DNA from: Gracilimonas sp031581265
GTDB lineage: Bacteria; Bacteroidota; Rhodothermia; Balneolales; Balneolaceae
NCBI RefSeq assembly: GCF_031581265.1
Contig: NZ_JAVLBQ010000002.1
Span: 132,325 to 196,324 of the forward strand
Direction of reading: 5' to 3'
DNA length: 64,000 bases
The notes under the pieces are model-generated. The model worked only from the letters and a program-made list of their open reading frames with translations, searched no databases and had not been told where the DNA came from. Shown piece by piece: positions 54,764-63,644 of this stretch. The position numbers and the translations under genes were made by a program. Positions within the stretch are counted from its first letter, which is position 1. Each line of letters begins with the position of its first letter.

Positions 54764-54893
54764 AGATAGCTAATCATCCTATAGCTTAGCTTTTAGTAAA
54801 ATGTAATAAGAATTGCCCTATAACTTTTTGGAACCTCATCTTAAGTCGCTCACTTTTTACAATGGCAACTGAATCTTAAAACCGGGAAAAGTG

Positions 54894-55490
54894 CTATTTA
54901 TTTAAACTCGCCAGGGCCTTTTTGATAACTATGGAAGCATCATCACTGCCGGTATCTTTGAGGGCTTTCATAACCGCTTGCTCCGATTCTTTTTTCTTGA
55001 AGCCAAGCGATTCCAGCGCAGAGATAGCTTCACCGGTCACACTTGAGTCAGCGGAACTGGTTGGAGTAACACCGGCAGATGCGGCATATTCAGCCAGTTT
55101 ATCTTTTAGCTCTACGATAATACGCTGTGAAGTTTTCTTCCCGATACCCGGCACTTTCGATAATGTAGCATGTTCTTCATTGGTAATTGCCCCAATAAGT
55201 TGATCTGCGGGAAGCCCCGATAGAATAGTAAGTCCAAGTTTGGGGCCTACTCCCTTCACGGTGATAAGTTTTTCAAATAGTGCCTTTTCATCCGAAGAGA
55301 AGAATCCAAACAGTCGCTGATCGCTGTCAGTGATATGGTGGTAGATAAGCAGTTTTACTTCCGAACCGGCGCTCTCCAGTTGTTCTTGGGTGATGGATGA
55401 GATTTCGACCTCATAGCCCACCCCCTGTACATCAAGGATTACAGCACCTTCTTTTTTCTCTTCAATAAAACCCTTTAAAAATGCGATCAT
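54894..55490 (-). CDS. ruvA: Holliday junction helicase subunit RuvA
   Basis: A 198-residue protein: N-terminal OB domain (IAFLKGFIEEKKEGAVILDVQGVGYEVEI), helix-hairpin-helix region LITVKGVGPKLGLTILSGLP, KVPGIGKKTSQRIIVELKDKL, a flexible linker (AASAGVTPTSSADSS), and domain III (ALESLGFKKKESEQAVMKAL). It binds Holliday junctions and recruits RuvB, which is not in the window. The upstream gap to ruvC holds nested-palindrome copy 4. Confidence 0.96.
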   Translation of the reverse strand: MIAFLKGFIEEKKEGAVILDVQGVGYEVEISSITQEQLESAGSEVKLLIYHHITDSDQRLFGFFSSDEKALFEKLITVKGVGPKLGLTILSGLPADQLIGAITNEEHATLSKVPGIGKKTSQRIIVELKDKLAEYAASAGVTPTSSADSSVTGEAISALESLGFKKKESEQAVMKALKDTGSDDASIVIKKALASLNK

Positions 55491-55550
55491 AGTTCCAGCA
55501 ATTAATTCTTATTTCAATAATTAATTTGAGATAAAGAAAAGCTCTCTGAA

Positions 55551-55706
55551 GTTGTCATCCTGAGCGCTTTAAAAAACTATCTAAGCAAACTTGTTAAACG
55601 CGAAGGATCTCAACCTTTAATACTAATCAGCCAACTCAAATTTTGGGACCCTTCGCGGGATACAAATGAAACATTATTAAAAATGCTAATCGCTCAGGGT
55701 GACAAC
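55551..55706. repeat. Nested-palindrome repeat, copy 4 (best preserved)
   Basis: About 156 bp. Outer arms GTTGTCATCCTGAGCG and CGCTCAGGGTGACAAC pair with one mismatch. Inner arms ACGCGAAGGATCTCAA and GGGACCCTTCGCGG pair with G-T wobbles. Together they allow a long nested hairpin. It lies between ruvA and ruvC. The 55491-55550 and 55707-55802 flanks hold no gene. Confidence 0.85.
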
Positions 55707-55802
55707 AAATTACTATTTTATTCCGAACTCAAGCTAATTAGATTTCCAATCCCGTGAGGATGTCACTCCAAATTGAATTTTTTTTCGGTGCACTGCCTCA
55801 AA

Positions 55803-56378
55803 TTACGTCCCCTTTACCCTATCGGGATTATCGGCAACAAAACTGGCCCAATCACTTTTCTTATTATTTTGATGCGTTTTCTTCTTGGCTGAACCGGGGA
55901 TTCCTTTGCCTTTCATTAAATGGCACCATGCTACCGCCAGGGCATCTGTTGCATCATTTGATAACTTTTCATCGGGCAGTTTCACCATTTTATTCAGCAT
56001 AAAAGCCACCTGCTTTTTGCTTGCATTACCATTTCCGGTAATAGATTTCTTTACCGACTTTGGATAGTATTCTGCTACAGATAAACCATTATTGGTGATA
56101 GCCAACATAGCAGCTGCTTGCGCTCTTCCCAATTTTAGCATAGCCATGGGATCTACGCCGTAAATAGGTGTTTCAACAGCGCAAGATGTGGGGTTATTGG
56201 AGCGTATTATACTTGATACTTTATCAAAAATAACCTGCAATCGTTCGGAATGATCATCGATATCGGCCATGCGAATCACATCACATCTTAAAGCGATCAG
56301 TTGTCCGTTTTCTTCCGTCAACAGGGCGTAACCGGTATTTCGGGAGCCGGGATCAATACCGAGTATGACTTCAGGCAT
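55803..56378 (-). CDS. ruvC: Holliday junction resolvase RuvC
   Basis: A 191-residue RNase H-fold endonuclease resolving Holliday junctions. Catalytic carboxylates are visible in ILGIDPGSRNTGYALL, AVETPIYGVDPMAML and NDATDALAVAWCHL; LGRAQAAAMLAI and YYPKSVKKSITGNGNASKKQVAFML complete the signature. It is longer than E. coli RuvC (173) because of a C-terminal Lys-rich tail. The ruvA gene lies downstream on the same strand, 313 bp away, with a nested palindrome in the gap. Confidence 0.96.
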   Translation of the reverse strand: MPEVILGIDPGSRNTGYALLTEENGQLIALRCDVIRMADIDDHSERLQVIFDKVSSIIRSNNPTSCAVETPIYGVDPMAMLKLGRAQAAAMLAITNNGLSVAEYYPKSVKKSITGNGNASKKQVAFMLNKMVKLPDEKLSNDATDALAVAWCHLMKGKGIPGSAKKKTHQNNKKSDWASFVADNPDRVKGT

Positions 56379-56436
56379 AATATTTAGGTTTATTTTATTC
56401 TAATCTTGAAAAAAGACCGGCTAAGTCTGAAATAAA

Positions 56437-57273
56437 TTAATCTTCGTCTTCTGAATACAATTTAGCAAGATCATCAATCATCTCTTCAGAAATACCGGAG
56501 TTTACAAATCCGCCATCGTGAAACAGATTTTGCATAGTTACTTTACGGGTAAGGTCTGAAAATAAAGTCACGCAGTAATCAGCGCATTCATCGGCTGAAG
56601 GATTACCCATTGGAGCAATCATATCGGCAAAAGTATACATGCCATCAAAGCCTTTAATGCCAGTTCCGGCTGAAGTTTTGGTGGGAGCCTGAGAAACAGT
56701 ATTCACCCGAATTCCCCGGTCAGCCAATCGACTTCCATAGTTTCTGGCGATGCTTTCCAGTAAAGCTTTGGCGTCGTTCATGTCAGAGTACTTGGAAAAT
56801 ATGCGTTGTGCGCCAATGTAAGACAGGGCAACCACACTTCCGCCGTCATTCAGCATATTCATGTTGTCTGCGTGGTGAAGAACACGGTGTAAAGAAATAG
56901 CTGAAATATCCAGTGTTTGTTGCAGCCAGTTGTAGTTGAGGTTGGTGTATTCCTTTTTCTTTCGCACATTGGGCGACATCCCGACTGCATGTAAAATAAA
57001 ATCAACGCCACCGCCCAAATGTTCTTTGGTTTGATTCATCAAGTCTTCGATCTCATCATCTTTGGTGACATCGCAAGGGATGATGGGAGCGCCTGTTTCT
57101 TCGCCTAAAGCATCAAGGGCACCAAGACGTAAAGCTACCGGAGCATTGGTGAGCACAAAATCAGCTCCTTCCCTTTTGCAGGCCAGGGCAATTCTCCAAG
57201 CAATACTGCGCTCGTCTAAAGCGCCAAAAATAATTCCTTTTTTTCCTTTTAATAATCCGTAACCGTCACTCAT
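56437..57273 (-). CDS. fabI: Enoyl-ACP reductase (NADH)
   Basis: A 278-residue SDR enzyme, last reduction of fatty-acid elongation. N-terminal GALDERSIAWRIALACKREGA cofactor region; active-site tyrosine and lysine in KYSDMNDAKALLE (Y-x6-K); NTVSQAPTKTSAGTGI substrate loop; C-terminal GGFVNSG. I chose ATG 57273 over the upstream TTG at 57282. It is convergent in arrangement with the four-helix-bundle gene, whose left repeat arm lies about 80 bp upstream of this start. Confidence 0.93.
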   Translation of the reverse strand: MSDGYGLLKGKKGIIFGALDERSIAWRIALACKREGADFVLTNAPVALRLGALDALGEETGAPIIPCDVTKDDEIEDLMNQTKEHLGGGVDFILHAVGMSPNVRKKKEYTNLNYNWLQQTLDISAISLHRVLHHADNMNMLNDGGSVVALSYIGAQRIFSKYSDMNDAKALLESIARNYGSRLADRGIRVNTVSQAPTKTSAGTGIKGFDGMYTFADMIAPMGNPSADECADYCVTLFSDLTRKVTMQNLFHDGGFVNSGISEEMIDDLAKLYSEDED

Positions 57274-57334
57274 AGTTGTCAATTTCTTATAGTTAAATAG
57301 TATGTGGGAAATTCACGATTATCTTGGTAAAATG

Positions 57335-57383
57335 ATAGTTGTGTGTGGATAAAGTGATAGTTGAAAGTTGATAGGGTGATTTT
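57335..57383. repeat. Left heptamer arm of the four-helix-bundle cassette
   Basis: The units read GATAGTTG, TGTGTGGATAA, AGTGATAGTTGAAAGTT and GATAGGGTGAT. The AGTTGAAAGTTGATAGGG core pairs in reverse complement with the right arm at 57850-57882. The four-helix-bundle gene lies between them. The same core appears in the gene-free palindrome at 11527-11608. Confidence 0.75.
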
Positions 57384-57441
57384 TGTAAGGAATTGGTTTG
57401 AAACCCCTCTTACTTATGAAAAACAAATAAACTTAAGGGAT

Positions 57442-57849
57442 ATGAAATATGAAAAATGGTTAGAGATTGTACCAAAGGAAATGAAAGAAGATATATCTTG
57501 GAGATTGGAGGCCTATCGACTAGGATTGTTTTTATCAGATGCTTGTTGGAAAGACACTGAAAAAATAATTCAACTAAAGAGGTTTGCATTGGCAGACCAA
57601 TTGTATCGTTCAGTAGGATCAATAAGTGCGAATATAATTGAAGGATATTCAAGAATATCAAAAAAGGAGAAAGCACGGTTTTATGAAATTTCACTTGGAT
57701 CAGCCAGGGAGGCAAGAGATTGGTATTTTAAAAGTAGACATGCAATAAATTATGAACGTGCTTATTCGAGAATAAAATTACTGACTTCAATCATAAAATT
57801 ATTACAAAGAATGATATCCGATCAGCGCTTAAAGAGTAAAAACAGCTAA
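57442..57849 (+). CDS. Four-helix-bundle protein (23S rRNA IVP/S23-like)
   Basis: A 135-residue all-helical protein with the S23/IVP signature LADQLYRSVGSISANIIEGYSRISKKEKARFYEISLGSAREA. Members are found inside 23S rRNA intervening sequences and as stand-alone genes; related proteins (Avd) assist diversity-generating retroelements. It is a nucleic-acid-associated type, function unknown. I chose ATG 57442 because the MKYEKWLE opening is family-like and the upstream frame is repeat sequence. It lies in the opposite orientation between minus-strand fabI and dinB, and is bracketed by inverted heptamer arms, so it looks like an inserted cassette. No reverse transcriptase is in the window. Confidence 0.87.
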   Translation: MKYEKWLEIVPKEMKEDISWRLEAYRLGLFLSDACWKDTEKIIQLKRFALADQLYRSVGSISANIIEGYSRISKKEKARFYEISLGSAREARDWYFKSRHAINYERAYSRIKLLTSIIKLLQRMISDQRLKSKNS

Positions 57850-57882
57850 AGTCGCCCTATCAACTTTCAACTTTCATTCATC
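57850..57882. repeat. Right heptamer arm of the four-helix-bundle cassette
   Basis: GTCGCCCTATCAACTTTC, then AACTTTCATTCATCACT. Its reverse complement carries AGTTGAAAGTTGATAGGG shared with the left arm, with one extra 7-bp unit (GAATGAA). It begins right after the stop codon of the gene and ends just before the dinB stop at 57884. Confidence 0.75.
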
Positions 57883-57883
57883 A

Positions 57884-58969
57884 CTAAAATGCCAATTCAA
57901 GTTGTTCATACACCTTCTCTTCATTAAGGTTTAGATTAGATAACGTAATTCCCAACAAACGCACCGGTCGTTTTCCGACCTCCGTCTCTTCCAGTAATTT
58001 CCGAACTACGTCCGTGATATCCCGATAGCGGTTGGTATAATGAGGAAGGGAATAACTTCGGGTGATGGTGTCAAAATCATCGTAGCGTACTTTTAGGGTG
58101 ATGGTTTTACCGGCCGCATTGATCTTTTTCATCCCCTCGGCAATGGTTTGAGCGAGCTCATCCAGGAAATTATGAATCCATTCCAGGCTCTCGATATCCT
58201 CAGAAAATGTCCGCTCTTTCCCATAGGATTTCCGAACCCGATGCGGCTTCACTTCCCGGTGGTCAATTCCCCTAACGATTCTATAATAGAACCTGCCCGA
58301 TTTCCCGAAGGCTTTCACCAAATCAATTTCAGTCCATTCCTTTAAATCTGCACCTGATTTTATCCCAACCGCGTGCATCTTTTTTTGAGTGGCCTTCCCC
58401 ACACCATAAAAATCTTCTATAGGCAGTTCTTCCAAGAAAGCCTCTGCTTTTTCAGGGGTGATTAGGGTGAGACCGTTTGGTTTGTTGAGATCCGAAGCCA
58501 CCTTCGCCAAGAACTTGTTATGAGCAACACCGGCTGAGGCCGTCAGTTTTGTTTCTTCATAAATTTTTTCCCGAATTTCCTTAGCTATAAGGGTGGCAGA
58601 TGGAATATTTTTGTGATTTTCGGTGACATCGAGAAAGGCTTCGTCCAGTGATAGTGGTTCAACCAGGTCGGTATATTCGAAAAAGATTTCGCGGATTTGT
58701 TGAGATGCTTTTTTATAGGCATCAAAGCGGGCTTTTACAAAAATACCATGAGGACAAAGTCGCACGGCTTTAGAGGCAGGCATTGCCGAGTGCACTCCAA
58801 ATTTACGTGCTTCATAACTGGCAGTAGCTACAACACCACGGCCACTGGGCGATCCTCCCACAATCACCGGTTTCCCCCGCAAATCCGGATTATCCCGTTG
58901 CTCAACAGCGGCATAAAAGGCATCCATATCAACATGGATAATTTTGCGTATGGGGAAATTTGATTTCAT
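57884..58969 (-). CDS. dinB: DNA polymerase IV (Y family)
   Basis: A 361-residue translesion polymerase: HVDMDAFYAAVEQRDNPDL with catalytic Asp, VVATASYEARKFGVHSAMP, SLDEAFLDVT with the catalytic Asp-Glu, KFLAKVASDLNKPNGL, and the little-finger end FDTITRSYSLPHYTNRYRD. The C-terminus lacks an obvious QxxLxLF clamp motif, although LELAF at the end may substitute. The stop lies immediately beside the right repeat arm of the four-helix-bundle gene. Confidence 0.95.
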   Translation of the reverse strand: MKSNFPIRKIIHVDMDAFYAAVEQRDNPDLRGKPVIVGGSPSGRGVVATASYEARKFGVHSAMPASKAVRLCPHGIFVKARFDAYKKASQQIREIFFEYTDLVEPLSLDEAFLDVTENHKNIPSATLIAKEIREKIYEETKLTASAGVAHNKFLAKVASDLNKPNGLTLITPEKAEAFLEELPIEDFYGVGKATQKKMHAVGIKSGADLKEWTEIDLVKAFGKSGRFYYRIVRGIDHREVKPHRVRKSYGKERTFSEDIESLEWIHNFLDELAQTIAEGMKKINAAGKTITLKVRYDDFDTITRSYSLPHYTNRYRDITDVVRKLLEETEVGKRPVRLLGITLSNLNLNEEKVYEQLELAF

Positions 58970-59093
58970 AACATAAATTACACATATAACACCATATTAA
59001 AAACCCGGAAAACGAAATCCTTTTTGGAACATTTGAAATTGGAAACACATTGAAATAATGTGATAAACAGCTATTGAAATTAATTACCAATCA

Positions 59094-59630
59094 ATGAATT
59101 TATACTTTGCTTATGGTTCAAACCTTCATCAAATTCGATTAGAAAGCAGGTTGGGGGAAGCTGATTTTTTGGGGAAGGGAAAGCTTCATTCCTCAGAAAT
59201 TCATTTCCATAAACTCGGTGGCGATGGCTCCGGAAAAGCTACCGTCCAAAGTTCTTCTGATCCTCAGAACGTTGTTTGGGGAGCTGTTTATGATCTTTCA
59301 AAATCACAAGAAAATTTACTTGACAAATATGAGTCGTTGGGAGCCGGGTATCACAAAACTCAAATCGAAATAGAAATGAAGAATGGGGGTAAAGTGCCTT
59401 GCTTCAACTATGAAGGAATGAGGGAGTATGTTGATTACACTTCTCTGCCCTTTCACTGGTATAAAAAGTTGGTGGTTTTGGGTAGTCTTCATTTGAAGTT
59501 CCCTGATAAATACGTTGAATTCCTCAAGAGCATACAATCCGAAAAAGACTCTAATCCCAAAAGAGTTGCTACCAATCAGCGACTCATAAAGCTTATGGAA
59601 GAAAAAAATGTAGACAGTCATATAAAATAA
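59094..59630 (+). CDS. Gamma-glutamylcyclotransferase-like protein
   Basis: A 178-residue protein of the GGCT/AIG2 fold: LYFAYGSNLHQIRLESR at the N-terminus (substrate loop YGSN), HKLGGDGSGKATVQ, VWGAVYDLSKSQENLLDKYESLGAGY with the candidate catalytic Glu, and CFNYEGMREYVD. Members release 5-oxoproline from gamma-glutamyl compounds; the substrate is uncertain. It lies alone between dinB and prfC, which are both on the minus strand. Confidence 0.87.
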   Translation: MNLYFAYGSNLHQIRLESRLGEADFLGKGKLHSSEIHFHKLGGDGSGKATVQSSSDPQNVVWGAVYDLSKSQENLLDKYESLGAGYHKTQIEIEMKNGGKVPCFNYEGMREYVDYTSLPFHWYKKLVVLGSLHLKFPDKYVEFLKSIQSEKDSNPKRVATNQRLIKLMEEKNVDSHIK

Positions 59631-59728
59631 GCCTGTCAGCCGGACTTCATTTAGATTTTATCTAAGGCAAGTTTGTAGGTTGGGTCTTCCATTACATTCA
59701 CATTGATGAATGGCTTTCTTTAGGGAGA

Positions 59729-61336
59729 TTAGCCTTGCTTAAACTTGAATAGGTTTTCGGCTCCTACTTTATCTTCGCCCTGACTTAATGCATACTGTGA
59801 ATCAAAGAGCACGATGGGGTTTTCTTCCATGTCTTTAGTAACGTGGGTTGAATAACTTGAGTCCAGCTTTTCAATCACATCATCGCGATCGTTGGGCAGC
59901 CAGCGGGCACAGTGATAAGAAACCGGTGTTTTGATAAGTTCTACCCCATATTCTGTTAACATACGATGCTCCACTACTTCAAACTGAAGCACTCCTACGG
60001 TTCCAAGCAGTAATTCATTTCCCACTCCTTGTGGAACTTCAAAAACATGAACCACTCCTTCCTCAGAAAGCTGCCTCAATCCTTCCCGTAATTGCTTTCG
60101 CTTGAACGGATCTTTGGTCGCCACCTTTTGAAAATGTTCAGGTGTAAAAAGTGGGATCACATCGAACTTTATCTCATTCGATTCATAGATAGTGCTTCCA
60201 ATGCGGAATGAACCGGGATTGAAGATCGAAACGATGTCACCGGGATAGGCTTCTTCCATAAGCTGTCGGTCATCTCCCATGAGGGTATGGGGAGTAGACA
60301 TTTTCACTTTTTTGTCGATGCCGGCTATCGTGACCTGTTGCCCCCGTTCAAACTTCCCGGATGCTACACGAATAAATGCCGCACAATCACGGTGATCGGG
60401 ATTCATGTTGGCCTGCATCTTGAAAATAAAGCCAGAGAAACTGTCATTTAAATCGCGAGCCACACCATCAGGAGTGCTATACTGCTGCGGATGTGGAGCC
60501 AACTGGTGGAAATAGTTTAAAAATACATCCAGGCCAAAGTTGTGTAAGGCTGAACCAAAGAAAACCGGGGTCACTTTTCCGGTAGCATAAGCTTCGCGGT
60601 CCATATTCTCATACATGTCATCGATAAGCATCACTTCTTCTTCAAAAGCTTCTTTTTCCTGATCAGACATGGATGATTTTGCAAGCGCATCTTCCAGATC
60701 CAGCACTTCTGTTACCGCCTTCTTAGCCCCGTGCTCTGTCTTTTGATACATGTGAACCTTCTTGGCAATGGCATCATAAATGCCCTGAAATTTTTGTCCA
60801 TAGCCCATCGGCCAACTTGCAGGGACGGCCTCGATACCCAATTTACTTTCAACATTACTAAGGATTTCCAGCGGCTCCATACCGGGGCGGTCACACTTAT
60901 TCACAAAGGTGATAACCGGAACTTCACGGAGCTTACAAACTTCAAATAATTTCTCGGTTTGTTCCTCCACGCCCTTGGCCACGTCGATAACCATGAGTCC
61001 GCTATCAGCAGCTACGAGCGTGCGGAGTGTATCTTCAGAAAAATCTTTGTGACCAGGAGTGTCCAGTAAATTATATTTGATGCCGTCTTTTTCGAATCGG
61101 AGCACAGAGGAGGTTACGGAGATCCCACGTTCCTGTTCAATCGACATCCAGTCGGAGGCGGCGTGACGAGTAGCTTTACGGGCACGAATAGACCCCGCCT
61201 CGTGAAGCGCTCCACCATACAGCAATAGTTTCTCAGTGAGGGTGGTCTTACCCGCATCGGGGTGAGATATAATAGCGAAAGTGCGTCGTTTTTTCGCCTC
61301 TTTAATAATTTCAGTTTCGGCAGTGGCCGTGCTCAT
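59729..61336 (-). CDS. prfC: Peptide chain release factor 3
   Basis: A 535-residue GTPase that recycles class I release factors. G-domain: SHPDAGKTTLTEKLLLYGGAL, DWMSIEQERGISVTSS, LLDTPGHKDFSEDT, TFVNKCDRPGMEP. The later domains contain YVLQ-type beta barrels (FIFKMQANMNPDHRDCAAFIRVASGKF) and the VGVLQFEVVEHRML RF3 signature. Length matches E. coli RF3 (529). A TATCTTTA box is upstream at 61367-61374. Confidence 0.96.
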   Translation of the reverse strand: MSTATAETEIIKEAKKRRTFAIISHPDAGKTTLTEKLLLYGGALHEAGSIRARKATRHAASDWMSIEQERGISVTSSVLRFEKDGIKYNLLDTPGHKDFSEDTLRTLVAADSGLMVIDVAKGVEEQTEKLFEVCKLREVPVITFVNKCDRPGMEPLEILSNVESKLGIEAVPASWPMGYGQKFQGIYDAIAKKVHMYQKTEHGAKKAVTEVLDLEDALAKSSMSDQEKEAFEEEVMLIDDMYENMDREAYATGKVTPVFFGSALHNFGLDVFLNYFHQLAPHPQQYSTPDGVARDLNDSFSGFIFKMQANMNPDHRDCAAFIRVASGKFERGQQVTIAGIDKKVKMSTPHTLMGDDRQLMEEAYPGDIVSIFNPGSFRIGSTIYESNEIKFDVIPLFTPEHFQKVATKDPFKRKQLREGLRQLSEEGVVHVFEVPQGVGNELLLGTVGVLQFEVVEHRMLTEYGVELIKTPVSYHCARWLPNDRDDVIEKLDSSYSTHVTKDMEENPIVLFDSQYALSQGEDKVGAENLFKFKQG

Positions 61337-61366
61337 ATAATGTCTCGTTCAGCTTGATTGAAGCCT

Positions 61367-61374
61367 TAAAGATA
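61367..61374 (-). promoter_or_regulatory. -7-like box of prfC
   Basis: TATCTTTA on the minus strand, a one-base variant of TAnnTTTG, about 30 bp before ATG 61336. No convincing -33 match. Confidence 0.45.
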
Positions 61375-61430
61375 CAGCCTTTTTCGTGAAGTTTGTAGTG
61401 GAGAGTAAGGGGTGAAAAAGTGAACGTAGA

Positions 61431-61565
61431 ACGACTCGCTGAGTCGTTTATCTTTGAACTGAGATCAAAGTTGAAGTTAAGCCTTGTGCAAACGCTCTGT
61501 GTCGGCATGAATGATATTCGGGGCTCGAAGTCGAAGTACGCTCCGACGCGGAGCGTCAGGAGCGA
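61431..61565. repeat. Cluster of GC-rich palindromes between prfC and the amylase gene
   Basis: ACGACTC-GCT-GAGTCGT hairpin at 61431-61447; CGCTCTGTGTCGG at 61493-61505; and the hairpin CGCTCCGACGC / GCGTCAGGAGCG at 61539-61564. The second and third blocks match, in opposite order, the pair at 6392-6404 and 6530-6542. The gap contains no gene. Confidence 0.7.
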
Positions 61566-61630
61566 GTTTCCGTGGATGAGGTTTTCGACTTTTCACACAG
61601 GTCGGTGTGGTTAGTAACCAGGATTGATGA

Positions 61631-63493
61631 TTATTCCAACTCCCAAACACCAGCCGTTTTCCCGGGTACCTTAAAATCATTTTGAACATTAATTTCCCCT
61701 CCGGAAAGCACATCAACCCCAACTTCAAAATTATCCAGAATTTCCGCAAAGCGATCTCGATCTAACGTTACGGTTTCTTCATTCGCATTCATGGCTATCA
61801 TGATGGTTTGGTCTTCATGGAGGCGGAAATATACGTAGGTGTTATTTTCAGGGATGAAGTGCACCAGCTCACCTTCATGTGTTGCTACGGCATCTTTGCG
61901 CCATTGGGTTAGTTTGGTGACATATTCAATAATCTCATTTTCTTTGTCCGTGCGACCTTCTTCGGTAAACACGCTTCGCTCGTCTTCGGGCCAGCCGCCG
62001 GGCATGGTTTGTCGCCAGGCTTCATCATCGCCGCCTCGGTATTCGTGTTCCATCATCAATTCGGTTCCGTAATACACCTGTGGGATTCCGCGTGTGGTCA
62101 TCAGGAAGGCGTAGGCCATTTTGAAGTAGTCCTCATCCTTGCCAATGTGCTCGAAATAGCGGCTCATATCGTGATTATCCAAAAAGATGACATTGCCCAT
62201 TGGGTCGGAGTAAAGAAAGTCTTGAGATAACACATAATAAAGCTGACTCAATCCGGTGGTCCAGCCAAAGTCTTCGGTGAAGGCATCCCGTATGGCAAAG
62301 GCAAATTGGAAGTCGGTCAGGCTAGGCAAGTGAGATTGGTAACCGTCATCTACTCCGGGTTTATCATATTGCCAAAAAGCTTCAGCGGGTACATTTTCAA
62401 CCCACGATTCCCCCACGATATTGAAATCAGGATATGCTGCGAGGACTTCTTTTGCCCAGCGTGCCATATAATGGCGATCGGGATAGACATAGGTATCCAT
62501 GCGAATCCCGTCGATTCCGGAATACTCAATCCACCAAAGCGTGTTCTGAATGAGATAATCGGCCAGCAGTTCATTGTCTTGATTCAGGTCCGGCATTTCG
62601 GGTACAAACCACCCATCGGTGAGCTTGGTAGAATCATAGTCGGAAGCATAAGGATCGGATTGAACGACCCCTCGGAAATTCGTTTGGCCAACTTCTTCAA
62701 AATCAAAAACCCAGTCGTTGGTGGGTAAGTCATCCATCCACCAGTGGTTATCCCCAATGTGGTTGTGGATCATATCCATGATTACTTTCATTCCGCGATC
62801 CTGAACTTTGGAAACCAGTTCTTTGTACAATTCATTAGAGCCAAAACGGCGATCCACTTTATAGAGATCGGTTGCGGCATATCCGTGATAAGCACCGTAT
62901 TCTATGCTCATATCATTTTCAAACATAGGGGTGAACCAAATGGCGGTCATGCCGAGATCTTCAATGTAATCCAGGTTATCAATCACTCCCTGAATATCTC
63001 CACCTTGCCGGCGTTGGGGATCGGATCGGTCAGCCGATTCCAGCATTCCCTCGATGGTGTCGTTGGAGGGATCGCCGTTGTCAAAGCGGTCGGGCATAAT
63101 CAGGTATATAACATCAGAGGGATCAAAACCTTGATTGCGACCTTCCATGGATTCCCGGGTTTTCAACTCGTAGTTGAATACAATTTCTTTATTGTGATGG
63201 GTAAGGGTGATCTCCATTTCCCCGGCCTCAGCTTCATCCGATATATCAAAATAGAGAAATAAATAGTTGGGAGAATCGACGGCATATTGTTTGGTGATTT
63301 TGACGCCGGGGTAATCTGTAGTGGCACGATACAATCCCAGCTCATCTCCGTAAAGTTGAAGCTGAAGTTCATTAACCGGCATTTCAACCCACCAAAATGG
63401 GGGATCAATAACCTGAACTTCATCCGGCAGCTGAGCTTGTAGAGCCGGTGACAAAAGTAAAAGTACAAGAACGAGTGAGAAGAGTCTTTTCAT
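61631..63493 (-). CDS. Secreted GH13 alpha-amylase/neopullulanase-like enzyme
   Basis: A 620-residue exported amylase (signal LFSLVLVLLLLSPALQAQ). An N-terminal Ig-like domain (about 22-115) precedes the GH13 barrel: MIHNHIGDNHWW, GIRMDTYVYPD (nucleophile), IVGESWVENVP (acid/base), FLDNHDMSRYF (third carboxylate), YYGTELMMEHEYRGGDDEAW. It resembles SusA/neopullulanase, which degrades starch or maltodextrin outside or in the periplasm. I chose ATG 63493 over the upstream ORF start because it begins a proper signal peptide. The C-terminus (KTAGVWELE) is a normal beta domain end. Confidence 0.93.
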   Translation of the reverse strand: MKRLFSLVLVLLLLSPALQAQLPDEVQVIDPPFWWVEMPVNELQLQLYGDELGLYRATTDYPGVKITKQYAVDSPNYLFLYFDISDEAEAGEMEITLTHHNKEIVFNYELKTRESMEGRNQGFDPSDVIYLIMPDRFDNGDPSNDTIEGMLESADRSDPQRRQGGDIQGVIDNLDYIEDLGMTAIWFTPMFENDMSIEYGAYHGYAATDLYKVDRRFGSNELYKELVSKVQDRGMKVIMDMIHNHIGDNHWWMDDLPTNDWVFDFEEVGQTNFRGVVQSDPYASDYDSTKLTDGWFVPEMPDLNQDNELLADYLIQNTLWWIEYSGIDGIRMDTYVYPDRHYMARWAKEVLAAYPDFNIVGESWVENVPAEAFWQYDKPGVDDGYQSHLPSLTDFQFAFAIRDAFTEDFGWTTGLSQLYYVLSQDFLYSDPMGNVIFLDNHDMSRYFEHIGKDEDYFKMAYAFLMTTRGIPQVYYGTELMMEHEYRGGDDEAWRQTMPGGWPEDERSVFTEEGRTDKENEIIEYVTKLTQWRKDAVATHEGELVHFIPENNTYVYFRLHEDQTIMIAMNANEETVTLDRDRFAEILDNFEVGVDVLSGGEINVQNDFKVPGKTAGVWELE

Positions 63494-63585
63494 GGGGATC
63501 TTAAATTTAATTCCAACGAGATGGATAATAAAGATCAGCCAAGACTTTTTCTTATGTAAATGCTTACAGCGTCCTTTGTTTTTCA

Positions 63586-63604
63586 CTGGGACCGGGAGGT
63601 CCCG
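63586..63604. repeat. Short palindrome between the amylase gene and the transposase
   Basis: GGGACC-GGGA-GGTCCC forms a short GC-rich stem about 40 bp outside the transposase end. It could be an IS-end-proximal structure or an unrelated hairpin. Confidence 0.5.
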
Positions 63605-63644
63605 CCTGGCATTCCCAACGGGGTCAGCCTGTGTAAAAACCTTA

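Noticed and set aside
57361..57441. N-terminal extension of the four-helix-bundle gene from TTG 57361
   Set aside because: The extension translates the heptamer arm and its flank; the family begins at the Met of 57442.
61420..61749. Two short overlapping frames between prfC and the amylase gene
   Set aside because: They span the GC-rich palindrome repeats and the amylase 3' end; no start signal or protein-like pattern.
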